Positions 1 through 5,955 of a stretch of 6,433 nt of DNA are shown one piece after another. This DNA comes from DATILI01 sp035476635 (GTDB taxonomy: Bacteria; Pseudomonadota; Gammaproteobacteria; Burkholderiales; Burkholderiaceae_C). The notes beneath the pieces were generated by a model. It was not told where the DNA came from. It saw only the letters and a program-made list of their open reading frames with translations, and made no database searches. A program made the translations under genes and the position numbers. Location of the stretch: assembly GCA_035476635.1 (NCBI GenBank), contig DATILI010000328.1:1-6433 (forward strand). The letters are read 5' to 3'. The number at the start of each line of letters is the position of its first letter. Position 1 is the first letter of the stretch.

Positions 1-713
1 AAGTCCTTGGTCCGCGCCTGGCGGTTTTCCGGATGGGCGAAGAACTCGTCCTTGGAGCAATCTTCCAGGATGCGGCCGCCCACGTCGATGAAGATCACGC
101 GGCTGGCGACCTTGCGCGCAAAGCCCATTTCGTGCGTGACCACCATCATGGTCATGCCTTCCTTGGCCAGGCTCACCATGACATCCAGCACCTCGCCCAC
201 CATCTCGGGGTCCAGCGCGGAAGTGGGCTCGTCGAACAGCATCACGATCGGGTCCATGGACAGCGCGCGCGCAATCGCCACGCGCTGCTGCTGGCCGCCC
301 GAAAGTTGGCCCGGATACTTGTCCTTGTGCGCCATCAGGCCGACGCGCTCGAGGTATTGCATGCCGTGCTTCAACGCTTCTTCGGGGCTGCGGCCCAGCA
401 CCTTGATCTGCGCAAGCGTCAGGTTCTCCGTCACGGTCAAGTGCGGGAACAATTCGAAATGCTGAAACACCATGCCCACGCGCGAACGCAGCTTGGGCAG
501 GTCGGTCTTCGGGTCGTGCAGCGGTATGCCGTCGACCGTGATCTCGCCTTTCTGGAAGGGCTCCAGCGCATTGACCGTCTTGATCAGCGTCGACTTGCCC
601 GAACCCGAGGGCCCGCACACGACCACCACGTCACCCTTGTTGATGCTGACCGAACACTCGTTCAGCACCTGCACCGGACCATACCATTTGGATACGTTCT
701 TGATTTCAATCAT
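1..713 (-). CDS. gltL: Glutamate/aspartate ABC transporter ATP-binding protein GltL (3' end beyond window)
   Basis: Cytoplasmic ATPase that powers GltJK-mediated uptake of glutamate and aspartate. The sequence encodes 237 residues before the window edge; family members are about 240-245, so only a few codons are missing and this is a window cut, not a broken gene. All nucleotide-binding motifs are intact: Walker A GPSGSGKST (34-42), Q-loop Gln84 in VFQHFELFPH, signature LSGGQQQR (137-144), Walker B VMLFDEP (157-163), D-loop SALD (165-168) and switch His194 in VVTHEMG. The last visible residues, RQARTKD followed by TT-, fit the family ending around KDFL. The ATG lies 30 bp after the gltK stop, with AGGAAAGG upstream as a plausible ribosome site; there is no in-frame start between. 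It is the last gene of gltIJKL. The polar amino acid ATPase family is certain; the gltL name relies mainly on its neighbours. Confidence 0.95.
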   Translation of the reverse strand, partial: MIEIKNVSKWYGPVQVLNECSVSINKGDVVVVCGPSGSGKSTLIKTVNALEPFQKGEITVDGIPLHDPKTDLPKLRSRVGMVFQHFELFPHLTVTENLTLAQIKVLGRSPEEALKHGMQYLERVGLMAHKDKYPGQLSGGQQQRVAIARALSMDPIVMLFDEPTSALDPEMVGEVLDVMVSLAKEGMTMMVVTHEMGFARKVASRVIFIDVGGRILEDCSKDEFFAHPENRQARTKD

Positions 714-743
714 TTCCTCGGGCCTTTCCTGTTCTTCAAATAC

Positions 744-1436
744 TTAGCGAATGATGGCGATCTTCTTGTGCAGCCGCTTGACCAGCCAGGAGAGCGCATA
801 GCACATGATGAAATAGACCACGGCTGCCAACAGATAGCTTTCAATCGGCCGGCCGAAATTCTTGCCAGCGGTCTCAAAGCCCTTGAGCATGTCGTAGGCG
901 CCGATGGCATAGACCAGCGAGGTGTCCTGGAACAGGATGATGGTCTGGGTCAGCAGCACCGGCAGCATGTTGCGAAACGCCTGCGGCAGCACCACCAGCT
1001 TCATGTTCTGGGCGTAGGTCATGCCCACGGCCTGGCCCGCATGCACCTGGCCGCGCGGGATCGACTGGATGCCGGCGCGCATGATCTCGCTGAAGTACGC
1101 CGCCTCGAAGGCGACGAAGGTGATGACTGCGGAAATCTCGGAGCGGTAGTTGGTGCCGAGTCCGCCGGGGATCGCGGCGTAGAACGACGCCGGCACCAGC
1201 AGGAAGAACCACAGGATCACCATGACCAGCGGAATACTGCGCATGCCGTTGACATACAGCGTCGCCGGCAGGTCCAGGAACTTGCGGCCTGACAAGCGCA
1301 TCAAGGCCAGCACGGTGCCGAACAACACGCCGCCCACCGTGGCCACGATCGTCAGCAGGATGCTGAAGTAAAAGCCCTTCAGGACGAAGTTGCGAATCAG
1401 GTCCCAGTTGTAGAACGAGAGGTCGAGATTCATCAT
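744..1436 (-). CDS. gltK: Glutamate/aspartate ABC transporter permease GltK
   Basis: Inner-membrane permease of 230 residues (E. coli GltK is about 224) that pairs with GltJ to form the translocation path. It has the usual His/Glu/Gln-type permease layout. Hydrophobic segments lie near residues 21-46, 60-82, 100-118, 155-180 and 197-218. The cytoplasmic EAA loop at about 117-153 includes RAGIQSIPRGQ and, further on, VVLPQAFR; this is the docking site for GltL. The segment ILFQDTSLVYAIG (167-179) is also typical of GltK-like proteins. The start is one base after the gltJ stop, consistent with translational coupling. Two adjacent ATGs (1436 and 1433) are possible; 1436 is chosen because GGAGG lies 8 nt upstream. 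It ends in TAA, 30 bp before gltL. Confidence 0.95.
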   Translation of the reverse strand: MMNLDLSFYNWDLIRNFVLKGFYFSILLTIVATVGGVLFGTVLALMRLSGRKFLDLPATLYVNGMRSIPLVMVILWFFLLVPASFYAAIPGGLGTNYRSEISAVITFVAFEAAYFSEIMRAGIQSIPRGQVHAGQAVGMTYAQNMKLVVLPQAFRNMLPVLLTQTIILFQDTSLVYAIGAYDMLKGFETAGKNFGRPIESYLLAAVVYFIMCYALSWLVKRLHKKIAIIR

Positions 1437-1437
1437 G

Positions 1438-2169
1438 CTAGTGCCCTCCCCCGGTGCCGCCGGCCACGATGAAGCCCGGCACGCGCGACTTCTTCTCGAT
1501 GTAGGCCATGAGCCGGTTGATGGTGAAGGCCGACACGATGTACAGGCCCGTCACCGCCAGATAGATTTCAATCCCACGCGAGGTCTCTTCCTGCGCCTGC
1601 ATGGCGAACATGGTGAGCTCGGCCACCGACACGGCAAACGCCACGGACGAATTCTTGAAGATGTTCATCGTCTCGCTGGTCAGCGGCGGGATGATGATGC
1701 GAAACGCCATGGGCAGAATCACATAGCGGTAGTACTGCGGCGTCGTCAGGCCCAGCGCCATGCCGGCGTAGCGTTGGCCCCGCGGCAGCGCCTGGATACC
1801 GGCGCGCACCTGCTCGGCAATACGCGCCGAGGTGAAGAAGCCCAGCGCCAGCACCACGAGGATGAAGCTGGGCACCTCCTTGAGCGCAGGCACCATCGCG
1901 GGAATCACGTGGTACCAAAGGAAGATCTGCACCAGCAGCGGAATATTGCGGAACAGCTCGACCCAGGCATTGCCGAACCGCACCCAGCCGGGGCTGTCGG
2001 GCAGCGTACGCAGGGTACCGACGAGGGAGCCGAATGCGAGTGCCACGATCAGCGCCAGCACGGCAACCGACACCGTCCAGCCCCAGGCCGACAGCATCCA
2101 TTCCCAGTAAGTGGGGTGCATGCCCCCGGGGTCTTGCAGGAAGATCTCCCATTGCCAGGTCATCGCCAT
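1438..2169 (-). CDS. gltJ: Glutamate/aspartate ABC transporter permease GltJ
   Basis: Inner-membrane permease of 243 residues (E. coli GltJ is about 246), partner of GltK. The N-terminus (WQWEIFLQDPGG) is followed by hydrophobic stretches near 28-52, 68-90, 100-118, 150-182 and 200-220. The EAA loop at about 119-152 reads EQVRAGIQALPRGQRYAG and then YVILPMAFR, very close to the enteric GltJ. The tail is glycine-rich (VAGGTGGGH); its codons also supply the ribosome site of gltK. ATG at 2169 is preferred over the in-frame ATG at 2163 because AGGAG (2178-2182) lies 8 nt upstream of it. The 172-bp gap to gltI, unlike the 1-bp gap to gltK, holds two hairpins, so the permease-ATPase part may be expressed at a lower level than the binding protein. 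Confidence 0.96.
   Translation of the reverse strand: MAMTWQWEIFLQDPGGMHPTYWEWMLSAWGWTVSVAVLALIVALAFGSLVGTLRTLPDSPGWVRFGNAWVELFRNIPLLVQIFLWYHVIPAMVPALKEVPSFILVVLALGFFTSARIAEQVRAGIQALPRGQRYAGMALGLTTPQYYRYVILPMAFRIIIPPLTSETMNIFKNSSVAFAVSVAELTMFAMQAQEETSRGIEIYLAVTGLYIVSAFTINRLMAYIEKKSRVPGFIVAGGTGGGH
1445..1449 (-). promoter_or_regulatory. gltK ribosome binding site inside the end of gltJ
   Basis: GGAGG on the minus strand, 8 nt before the gltK ATG and within the glycine codons of the GltJ tail. It favours ATG 1436 over 1433, and because ribosomes must clear it to finish gltJ it suggests translational coupling of the two permeases. Confidence 0.7.
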
Positions 2170-2202
2170 ACAGGCTGCTCCTCTCGTTTTATTGGTGTTG
2201 GA

Positions 2203-2228
2203 TTGCTAAGCACCAAACCACTTAGCAA
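2203..2228. repeat. Perfect inverted repeat (8-bp arms, 10-nt loop) upstream of gltJ
   Basis: Arms TTGCTAAG (2203-2210) and CTTAGCAA (2221-2228) are exactly complementary around a 10-nt centre. The repeat sits 33 bp before the gltJ ATG, in the leader of the gltJKL part of the transcript. It is not followed by a T-run in either direction, so it is not an intrinsic terminator. It could be an RNA stem protecting the downstream mRNA, or a dyad operator. No function is known from the sequence. Confidence 0.6.
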
Positions 2229-2282
2229 AATTCGTGCAATCCTGAACCGGCATCGCGGGTTTGTAAAGCGCAGGGCCGATTC

Positions 2283-2315
2283 AAAAAAAGCCCGCCACTG
2301 GAATCGGGCGGGCTT
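2283..2315 (-). terminator. Intrinsic-terminator-like hairpin between gltI and gltJ
   Basis: On the minus strand AAGCCCGCC and GGCGGGCTT form a perfect 9-bp GC-rich stem (2307-2315 with 2288-2296) around a 10-nt loop. It is followed by a run of seven T (2289-2283), two of which overlap the pairing end of the stem. It begins 26 nt after the gltI stop. This is the canonical shape of a Rho-independent terminator. Because gltJKL lack an obvious strong promoter of their own, the likely role is partial termination, or protection of the gltI 3' end, giving more binding protein than permease. Confidence 0.85.
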
Positions 2316-2341
2316 GTGCAGGCATTGCGAACGCCAGTGCC

Positions 2342-3241
2342 TTACTTCTTGACGTACTCTTCCATCGGCTTGTCATTGGGGCTGGCCCAGGCCGCCTTGG
2401 TCGCATCGGACAGGGGCAGGCCGACTTTCACGTTCGCCGGCGGGATGGGTTGCAGGAACCATTTGTCCCAGAGCTTGGCCAAATCGCCATTCTTGATCTG
2501 GTTCTTCACGCTGTCGTCCACCACCTTCTTGAAGGCCGGGTCGTCCTTGCGGATCATGATGGCGATCGGCTCGACGCTCAGTACTTCGCCGACGATCCTG
2601 TAGTCGGCGGGGCTCTTGGACTTGGCAATGTTGGAGGCCAGGATCGAGCCGTCCATCACGAACGCATCGGCACGGCCGGATTCCAGCAGCAGGAAGCTGT
2701 CTGCGTGGTCCTTGCCGAACACTTCCTTAAAGTCCACGCCGGTGGCGCGCTCGTGCTTGCGCAGGGTCTGCACCGAAGTCGTGCCCGTGGTCGTGGCCAC
2801 GTTCTTGCCGGCGAGCTGGGCAATGCTGGTGATGCCGGAGCTGGCCTTGACCGCAATGCGCACTTCCTCGACATAGGTGGTCACGGCGAAAGCCACGTCC
2901 TTCTGGCGCGTGGCGTTGTTGGTGGTGGAGCCGCACTCCAGGTCAACCGTGCCGTTTTGCACCAGCGGAATCCGGTTTTGCGAAGTCACGGGCTGGTACT
3001 TGGTGTCCAGCTTGGCCAGGCCCAGATGCTTCTGGACGTCGGCAATGATCTTGGCGCAAACATCGTAGTGAAAGCCCGTGTACTTGCCATCGCCGAGGGT
3101 GTAGGAAAGCCCGGACGATTCACGCACGCCCTCGGTGATCACACCGCTTGCCTTGATCTTGGCCAGCGTGTCGTTGGCTTGCGCAAACGCGCCGCCTGCG
3201 GCAATCGCGGCAACCGCAAATGCCAGTAGCTGCTTCTTCAT
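2342..3241 (-). CDS. gltI: Periplasmic glutamate/aspartate-binding protein GltI
   Basis: Solute-binding protein that captures L-glutamate and L-aspartate in the periplasm and delivers them to GltJK. It has 299 residues (E. coli GltI is about 302). A Sec signal peptide is clear: MKKQ, a hydrophobic core (5-17) and AFA or AQA cleavage after residue 20 or 22. Family motifs are strongly retained: GVRESS (38-43), TSQNRIPLVQNGT (86-98), ECGSTTNN (102-109), TTGTTS (151-156), GKDHADSF (177-184) and WDKWFLQPIPP (258-268). In known structures the ligand contacts cluster in these segments. Cys103 (ECGS) is conserved, but the second Cys is at 62 (DVCAKI) rather than in the late position I recall for E. 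coli. AAGGAG (3248-3253) lies 6 nt before the ATG, an excellent ribosome site. It is followed by a terminator-like hairpin, then gltJKL. Confidence 0.97.
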   Translation of the reverse strand: MKKQLLAFAVAAIAAGGAFAQANDTLAKIKASGVITEGVRESSGLSYTLGDGKYTGFHYDVCAKIIADVQKHLGLAKLDTKYQPVTSQNRIPLVQNGTVDLECGSTTNNATRQKDVAFAVTTYVEEVRIAVKASSGITSIAQLAGKNVATTTGTTSVQTLRKHERATGVDFKEVFGKDHADSFLLLESGRADAFVMDGSILASNIAKSKSPADYRIVGEVLSVEPIAIMIRKDDPAFKKVVDDSVKNQIKNGDLAKLWDKWFLQPIPPANVKVGLPLSDATKAAWASPNDKPMEEYVKK

Positions 3242-3392
3242 GCATATCTCCTTGTGGTAAAGCGTTGAGAGTAAGGGTAAAACGGAATTCTAGAGTCAGT
3301 GGCTTGCGGGAATACCCTGTGGGGAAACCCGAACCAGCAAAGTGCGGGGCGGTCCCCAACCAAGTGCAATCCAAGCCCCATCCGGATTGTGT

Positions 3393-3408
3393 AGCAGTCT
3401 TTGTGCCC
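3393..3408 (-). promoter_or_regulatory. Candidate sigma-54 promoter upstream of gltI
   Basis: The minus strand reads GGGCACAAAGACTGCT, with GG and GC separated by exactly 10 nt. It matches 9 of the 12 fixed positions of the sigma-54 pattern TGGCACG-N4-TTGCW. It begins 9 nt after the aspA stop; transcription would start near 3382 and leave a leader of about 140 nt before gltI. Acidic amino acid uptake operons of pseudomonads are known to depend on sigma-54, which makes this plausible. An alternative in the same 176-bp spacer is a sigma-70-like -10 hexamer TAGAAT (3287-3292), but it has no convincing -35 at the right distance. The rest of the spacer shows only short imperfect GGG/CCC repeats (about 3308-3330). 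Confidence 0.35.
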
Positions 3409-3417
3409 GGTATGGAT

Positions 3418-4827
3418 TCAAGGCGCGGGACGCAAGGGTTGCGTCAGCATTTCGGGAACCAGCAGGGCCTCGATCTGCGCGCGGGTCATGATGCCCAGGG
3501 TTTCGGCCACTTCGTCGATCGGGGCGCCGGTGGCAATCGCCGTCTTGGCGATCAGCGCCGCTTTCTCGTAGCCGATGATCGGGTTCAGCGCCGTCACCAG
3601 GGTCACCGATTCGCGCACCCGCCGGGCCAGCAGCTCGCGGTTGGGCTCGATGCCGGCAACGCAATTGGCCTGCAGCGTCAGGCAGGCCTGGCTCAAGTGC
3701 TCGATGCTCTTGAACAGGCTCCAGCCCATGATCGGCTCGAAGGCGTTGAGCTGCAACTGGCCCGCTTCGGAAGCCATGGTCACGGTCACGTCGTTGCCGA
3801 TCACCTCGAAAGCCACCTGGTTCATGACCTCGGGAATCACCGGGTTCACCTTGCCGGGCATGATGCTGGACCCCGCCTGGCGCGGCGGCAGCCGGATGTC
3901 GCCAAAGCCGGCCTGTGGCCCGCTGGACAGCAGGCGCAGGTCGTTGCAGGTCTTGCTGAGCTTGGTGGCCACGCGCTTGAGCACGCCTGACAATTGCACA
4001 AAGGCGCCGGTGTCTTGCGTCGCCTCGATCAGGTTCATCGCCTTCACCACCGGGATGCGGCTTTCCTCGGCCAGCAGCTTGCAGGCGAGATCCGCATAGC
4101 CGTGCGGCGCGTTGATGCCGGTGCCAATGGCCGTGGCGCCCAGGTTGATTTCCTGGATCAGGGCGCGCGCCTCGCGCAAGCGGGCTTCGTCTTCGCCGAT
4201 CATCACCGCATAGGTGGAAAACTCCTGGCCCAGGGTCATGGGCACGGCGTCTTGCAGCTGGGTGCGGCCGATCTTGAGCACGTCCTTGAATTCCTCGGCC
4301 TTGTTTTCAAAGCCGCGGCGCAGGATGGCCATCGAGCCGAGCAGGCGGTCGATGCCCAGCCACAGCGCAAGGCGCACGGCCGTGGGGTAGACATCGTTGG
4401 TGCTCTGCGAGGCGTTGACGTGGTCATTCGGGTGGAGCACGTCATAGCGCCCTTTCTCCAGGCCCATCTGCTCCAGCGCAATGTTGGCGATGACCTCGTT
4501 GGCGTTCATGTTGGTCGAGGTGCCGGCGCCGCCCTGGATCACGTCCACGACGAATTCCTGGTGGAAGTTTCCGGCGATCAGCTCTTCGCAGGCCCGCACG
4601 ATGGCGCCGGTGCGTTTGCTGTCCAGCACGCCGAGCTCGGCGTTGGCGCGGGCCGCCGCCTTCTTGACCATCCCCAGGGCGCGGATCAGGTCCGGCATGG
4701 CCGACACACAGGTGCCGGAAATAGGGAAGTTCTCCACGGCGCGCGCCGTGTGCACGCCCCAGTAAGCGCTGGCGGGAATCTGCTTCTCGCCCAAAAAATC
4801 CTGCTCGGTACGGAATTCGGAGTTCAT
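3418..4827 (-). CDS. aspA: Aspartate ammonia-lyase (aspartase)
   Basis: Cytoplasmic enzyme converting L-aspartate to fumarate and ammonium. It has 469 residues (E. coli AspA is 478) and is a full-length member of the fumarase/aspartase superfamily. Family landmarks are GAGTSTNMN (100-108), HPNDHVNASQSTND (132-145), GRTQLQDAVP (187-196) and the catalytic loop GSSIMPGKVNP (319-329) with the Ser pair 320-321. Gln190 in GRTQLQ, where class II fumarases carry His, together with LRLLSSGPQAG (297-307), argues for aspartase. The start at ATG 4827 matches the family N-terminus (FLGEKQIPASAYWGVHTARA); GAGG lies a few bases upstream. A TTG at 4887 would add 20 unrelated residues and has no ribosome site. 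It lies downstream of a LysR regulator and upstream of gltI, which fits consumption of the aspartate imported by GltIJKL. No terminator is visible after it. Confidence 0.95.
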   Translation of the reverse strand: MNSEFRTEQDFLGEKQIPASAYWGVHTARAVENFPISGTCVSAMPDLIRALGMVKKAAARANAELGVLDSKRTGAIVRACEELIAGNFHQEFVVDVIQGGAGTSTNMNANEVIANIALEQMGLEKGRYDVLHPNDHVNASQSTNDVYPTAVRLALWLGIDRLLGSMAILRRGFENKAEEFKDVLKIGRTQLQDAVPMTLGQEFSTYAVMIGEDEARLREARALIQEINLGATAIGTGINAPHGYADLACKLLAEESRIPVVKAMNLIEATQDTGAFVQLSGVLKRVATKLSKTCNDLRLLSSGPQAGFGDIRLPPRQAGSSIMPGKVNPVIPEVMNQVAFEVIGNDVTVTMASEAGQLQLNAFEPIMGWSLFKSIEHLSQACLTLQANCVAGIEPNRELLARRVRESVTLVTALNPIIGYEKAALIAKTAIATGAPIDEVAETLGIMTRAQIEALLVPEMLTQPLRPAP

Positions 4828-4857
4828 TCTGCCTCGTCGATTTTTCGAAGTGCAGAG

Positions 4858-4923
4858 ACTGTAGAGGCCGGCCCGCAGAAACACCAATGCTGTTTGCGCG
4901 GCGGGTTATGCAAAAAATTTATG
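4858..4923 (-). promoter_or_regulatory. Possible sigma-70 promoter and LysR-type box for aspA (weak)
   Basis: A weak sigma-70 pair can be drawn: TTGGTG (4882-4887), an 18-bp spacer, then TACAGT (4858-4863), with a start near 4851. The AT-rich patch further upstream contains a direct repeat TTATG (plus strand, 4906-4910 and 4919-4923) and a T-N11-A dyad (4909 to 4921), centred about 64 bp before that start. That is where a LysR-type recognition site usually lies. Each element is weak alone. It competes with the Pho-box-like promoter reading of the same spacer. Confidence 0.2.
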
Positions 4924-4949
4924 ACTAGCCCGTGACCGGCCCATGACAC
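4905..4949 (-). promoter_or_regulatory. Three 11-bp-spaced GTCAY direct repeats with a -10-like hexamer, upstream of aspA
   Basis: On the minus strand GTGTCAT (4943-4949), CGGTCAC (4932-4938) and TAGTCAT (4921-4927) follow each other at exactly 11 bp, with 4-nt spacers GGGC, GGGC and then AAAT. This is the geometry of tandem half-sites for OmpR/PhoB-family response regulators; against the PhoB half-site CTGTCAY they match at 6, 6 and 5 of 7. A -10-like CATAAC (4905-4910) starts 10 nt after the last repeat, the same spacing I recall for E. coli phoA. The first two spacers are GC-rich, unlike a standard Pho box. A transcript from here would have about 70 nt of leader before aspA. Confidence 0.4.
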
Positions 4950-4966
4950 CGGATTACCGTGGAATT

Positions 4967-5905
4967 TCAACTTTCCGCATCGGCTTTTTGCCCCGCGAGA
5001 TAGGCCCACAGTGCCTGCGCCGTGCCCTTGGGCGCCACCTTGCCCTGCGGCTTCTCGCGGTAGGCGCGGATGTCCATGGCCATCGACAAGCCCGAAACAT
5101 CGGGGCCGGCAGCCGGCACCAGCTTTCTGGCGCGCAATTCCTTCTTCACCGCGCTCTGCGGCAGGAAGGCGATGCCGTGCCCTTCCAGCGCCATGGCTTT
5201 CAGGCCCTCGGCCATATCGGTCTCATAGACCCGGTCCAGGTGGATGGCCGTGCTCGACTGCTTCAGGATCAGATCCACCACTCGCCCCAGGTACGCCCCC
5301 GGCGCGTAGCCAAGATACGGCAAGGGCTGGCCGGCACGGCCGGGCAGGCGGAACAGGGGCTCGCCATCGGGCCCGGCCTTCACATACGGCGCCAGCACTT
5401 CCTGGCCCAGGCTCACCATCTCGTAGCGGTCCGCGTCGAGCTGAAAGGGCTGCGAGCTGTGGTGGTAGGCGATCAGCAGATCGCAGCTGCCCTCCACCAG
5501 GCGCATCACCGCGTCGTGGACATTCAGCGCGATCAGCCGGCTCTTGATCGGCCCGAACTTCTCGCGCAGGCTGGACACCCAGGCCGGGAAAAAAGTGAAC
5601 GCCATCGTGTGCGGCACGGCGAACTCGATGACATCCTGCCCGGCCGAGGTATGGCCGCGCAGCATGGCGCGCGTGCTCTGCAAGGCCTGCAGCATCTCCA
5701 GCGACTGCGCGTAAAGCGTTTCGCCGGCGGGCGTCAGGCTGGTCGGGTAGGAGCTGCGGTCCACCAGGTCGGTGCCGGCCCAGGCCTCAAGCGCCTGGAT
5801 GCGGCGCGAGAACGCCGGCTGCGTGACGTGGCGCAACTGGGCAGATCGGCTGAAGCTGCGGGTTTCGGCGAGGCTGACAAAGTCTTCTAACCACTTGGTT
5901 TCCAT
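4967..5905 (-). CDS. LysR-family transcriptional regulator, HypT/YjiE-like
   Basis: DNA-binding regulator of 312 residues with the standard LysR architecture: a winged helix-turn-helix (about 1-60; recognition region SFSRSAQLRHVTQPAFSRRI, 17-36), a linker helix (about 60-88), then an effector domain (about 90-305). The opening ETKWLEDF, the motif TQPAFSRRIQALE (28-40) and the segments AYLGRV (204-209) and GHGIAFLP (242-249) resemble E. coli HypT (YjiE), the hypochlorite-responsive regulator, more than typical LysR proteins. ATG 5905 is chosen because the HypT-like sequence begins there; a TTG at 5923 adds six residues and has no ribosome site. The ribosome site at 5905 is itself weak (GAGA). 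It ends 139 bp before aspA on the same strand, not divergent as many LysR genes are, so control of aspA is an inference from proximity. Its ligand or signal is not visible. Confidence 0.92.
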   Translation of the reverse strand: METKWLEDFVSLAETRSFSRSAQLRHVTQPAFSRRIQALEAWAGTDLVDRSSYPTSLTPAGETLYAQSLEMLQALQSTRAMLRGHTSAGQDVIEFAVPHTMAFTFFPAWVSSLREKFGPIKSRLIALNVHDAVMRLVEGSCDLLIAYHHSSQPFQLDADRYEMVSLGQEVLAPYVKAGPDGEPLFRLPGRAGQPLPYLGYAPGAYLGRVVDLILKQSSTAIHLDRVYETDMAEGLKAMALEGHGIAFLPQSAVKKELRARKLVPAAGPDVSGLSMAMDIRAYREKPQGKVAPKGTAQALWAYLAGQKADAES

Positions 5906-5955
5906 TTTTGGATTCTCGCCCAATACCGAAACCCAATCGCGCGCTCAATTCATTA

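Noticed and set aside
1..713. gltL as a truncated pseudogene
   Set aside because: The frame is open to the window edge with all motifs present; the missing few codons lie outside the window.
33..1292. Long open frame of 419 codons on the plus strand opposite gltL and gltK
   Set aside because: Its product is a low-complexity His/Gln/Arg/Asp-rich string, the usual shadow of GC-rich genes on the opposite strand, while the minus strand carries intact ABC transporter motifs.
3285..3294. Overlapping GAATTC and TCTAGA, resembling a cloning polylinker
   Set aside because: Only two adjacent sites occur and the flanks continue as ordinary spacer between aspA and gltI, with no vector sequence.
3367..3389. 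6-bp hairpin (CAATCC/GGATTG) after aspA as a terminator
   Set aside because: Short stem, 11-nt loop and no T-run on the minus strand.
4828..4887. Upstream start for aspA at 4887
   Set aside because: It is a TTG without a ribosome site, and the added 20 residues do not match the aspartase N-terminus, whereas ATG 4827 does.
1435..4935. Other long plus-strand open frames (about 1435-2352, 2450-3229, 3994-4935)
   Set aside because: Same antisense composition, no recognisable domain, and each lies opposite a well-supported gene.
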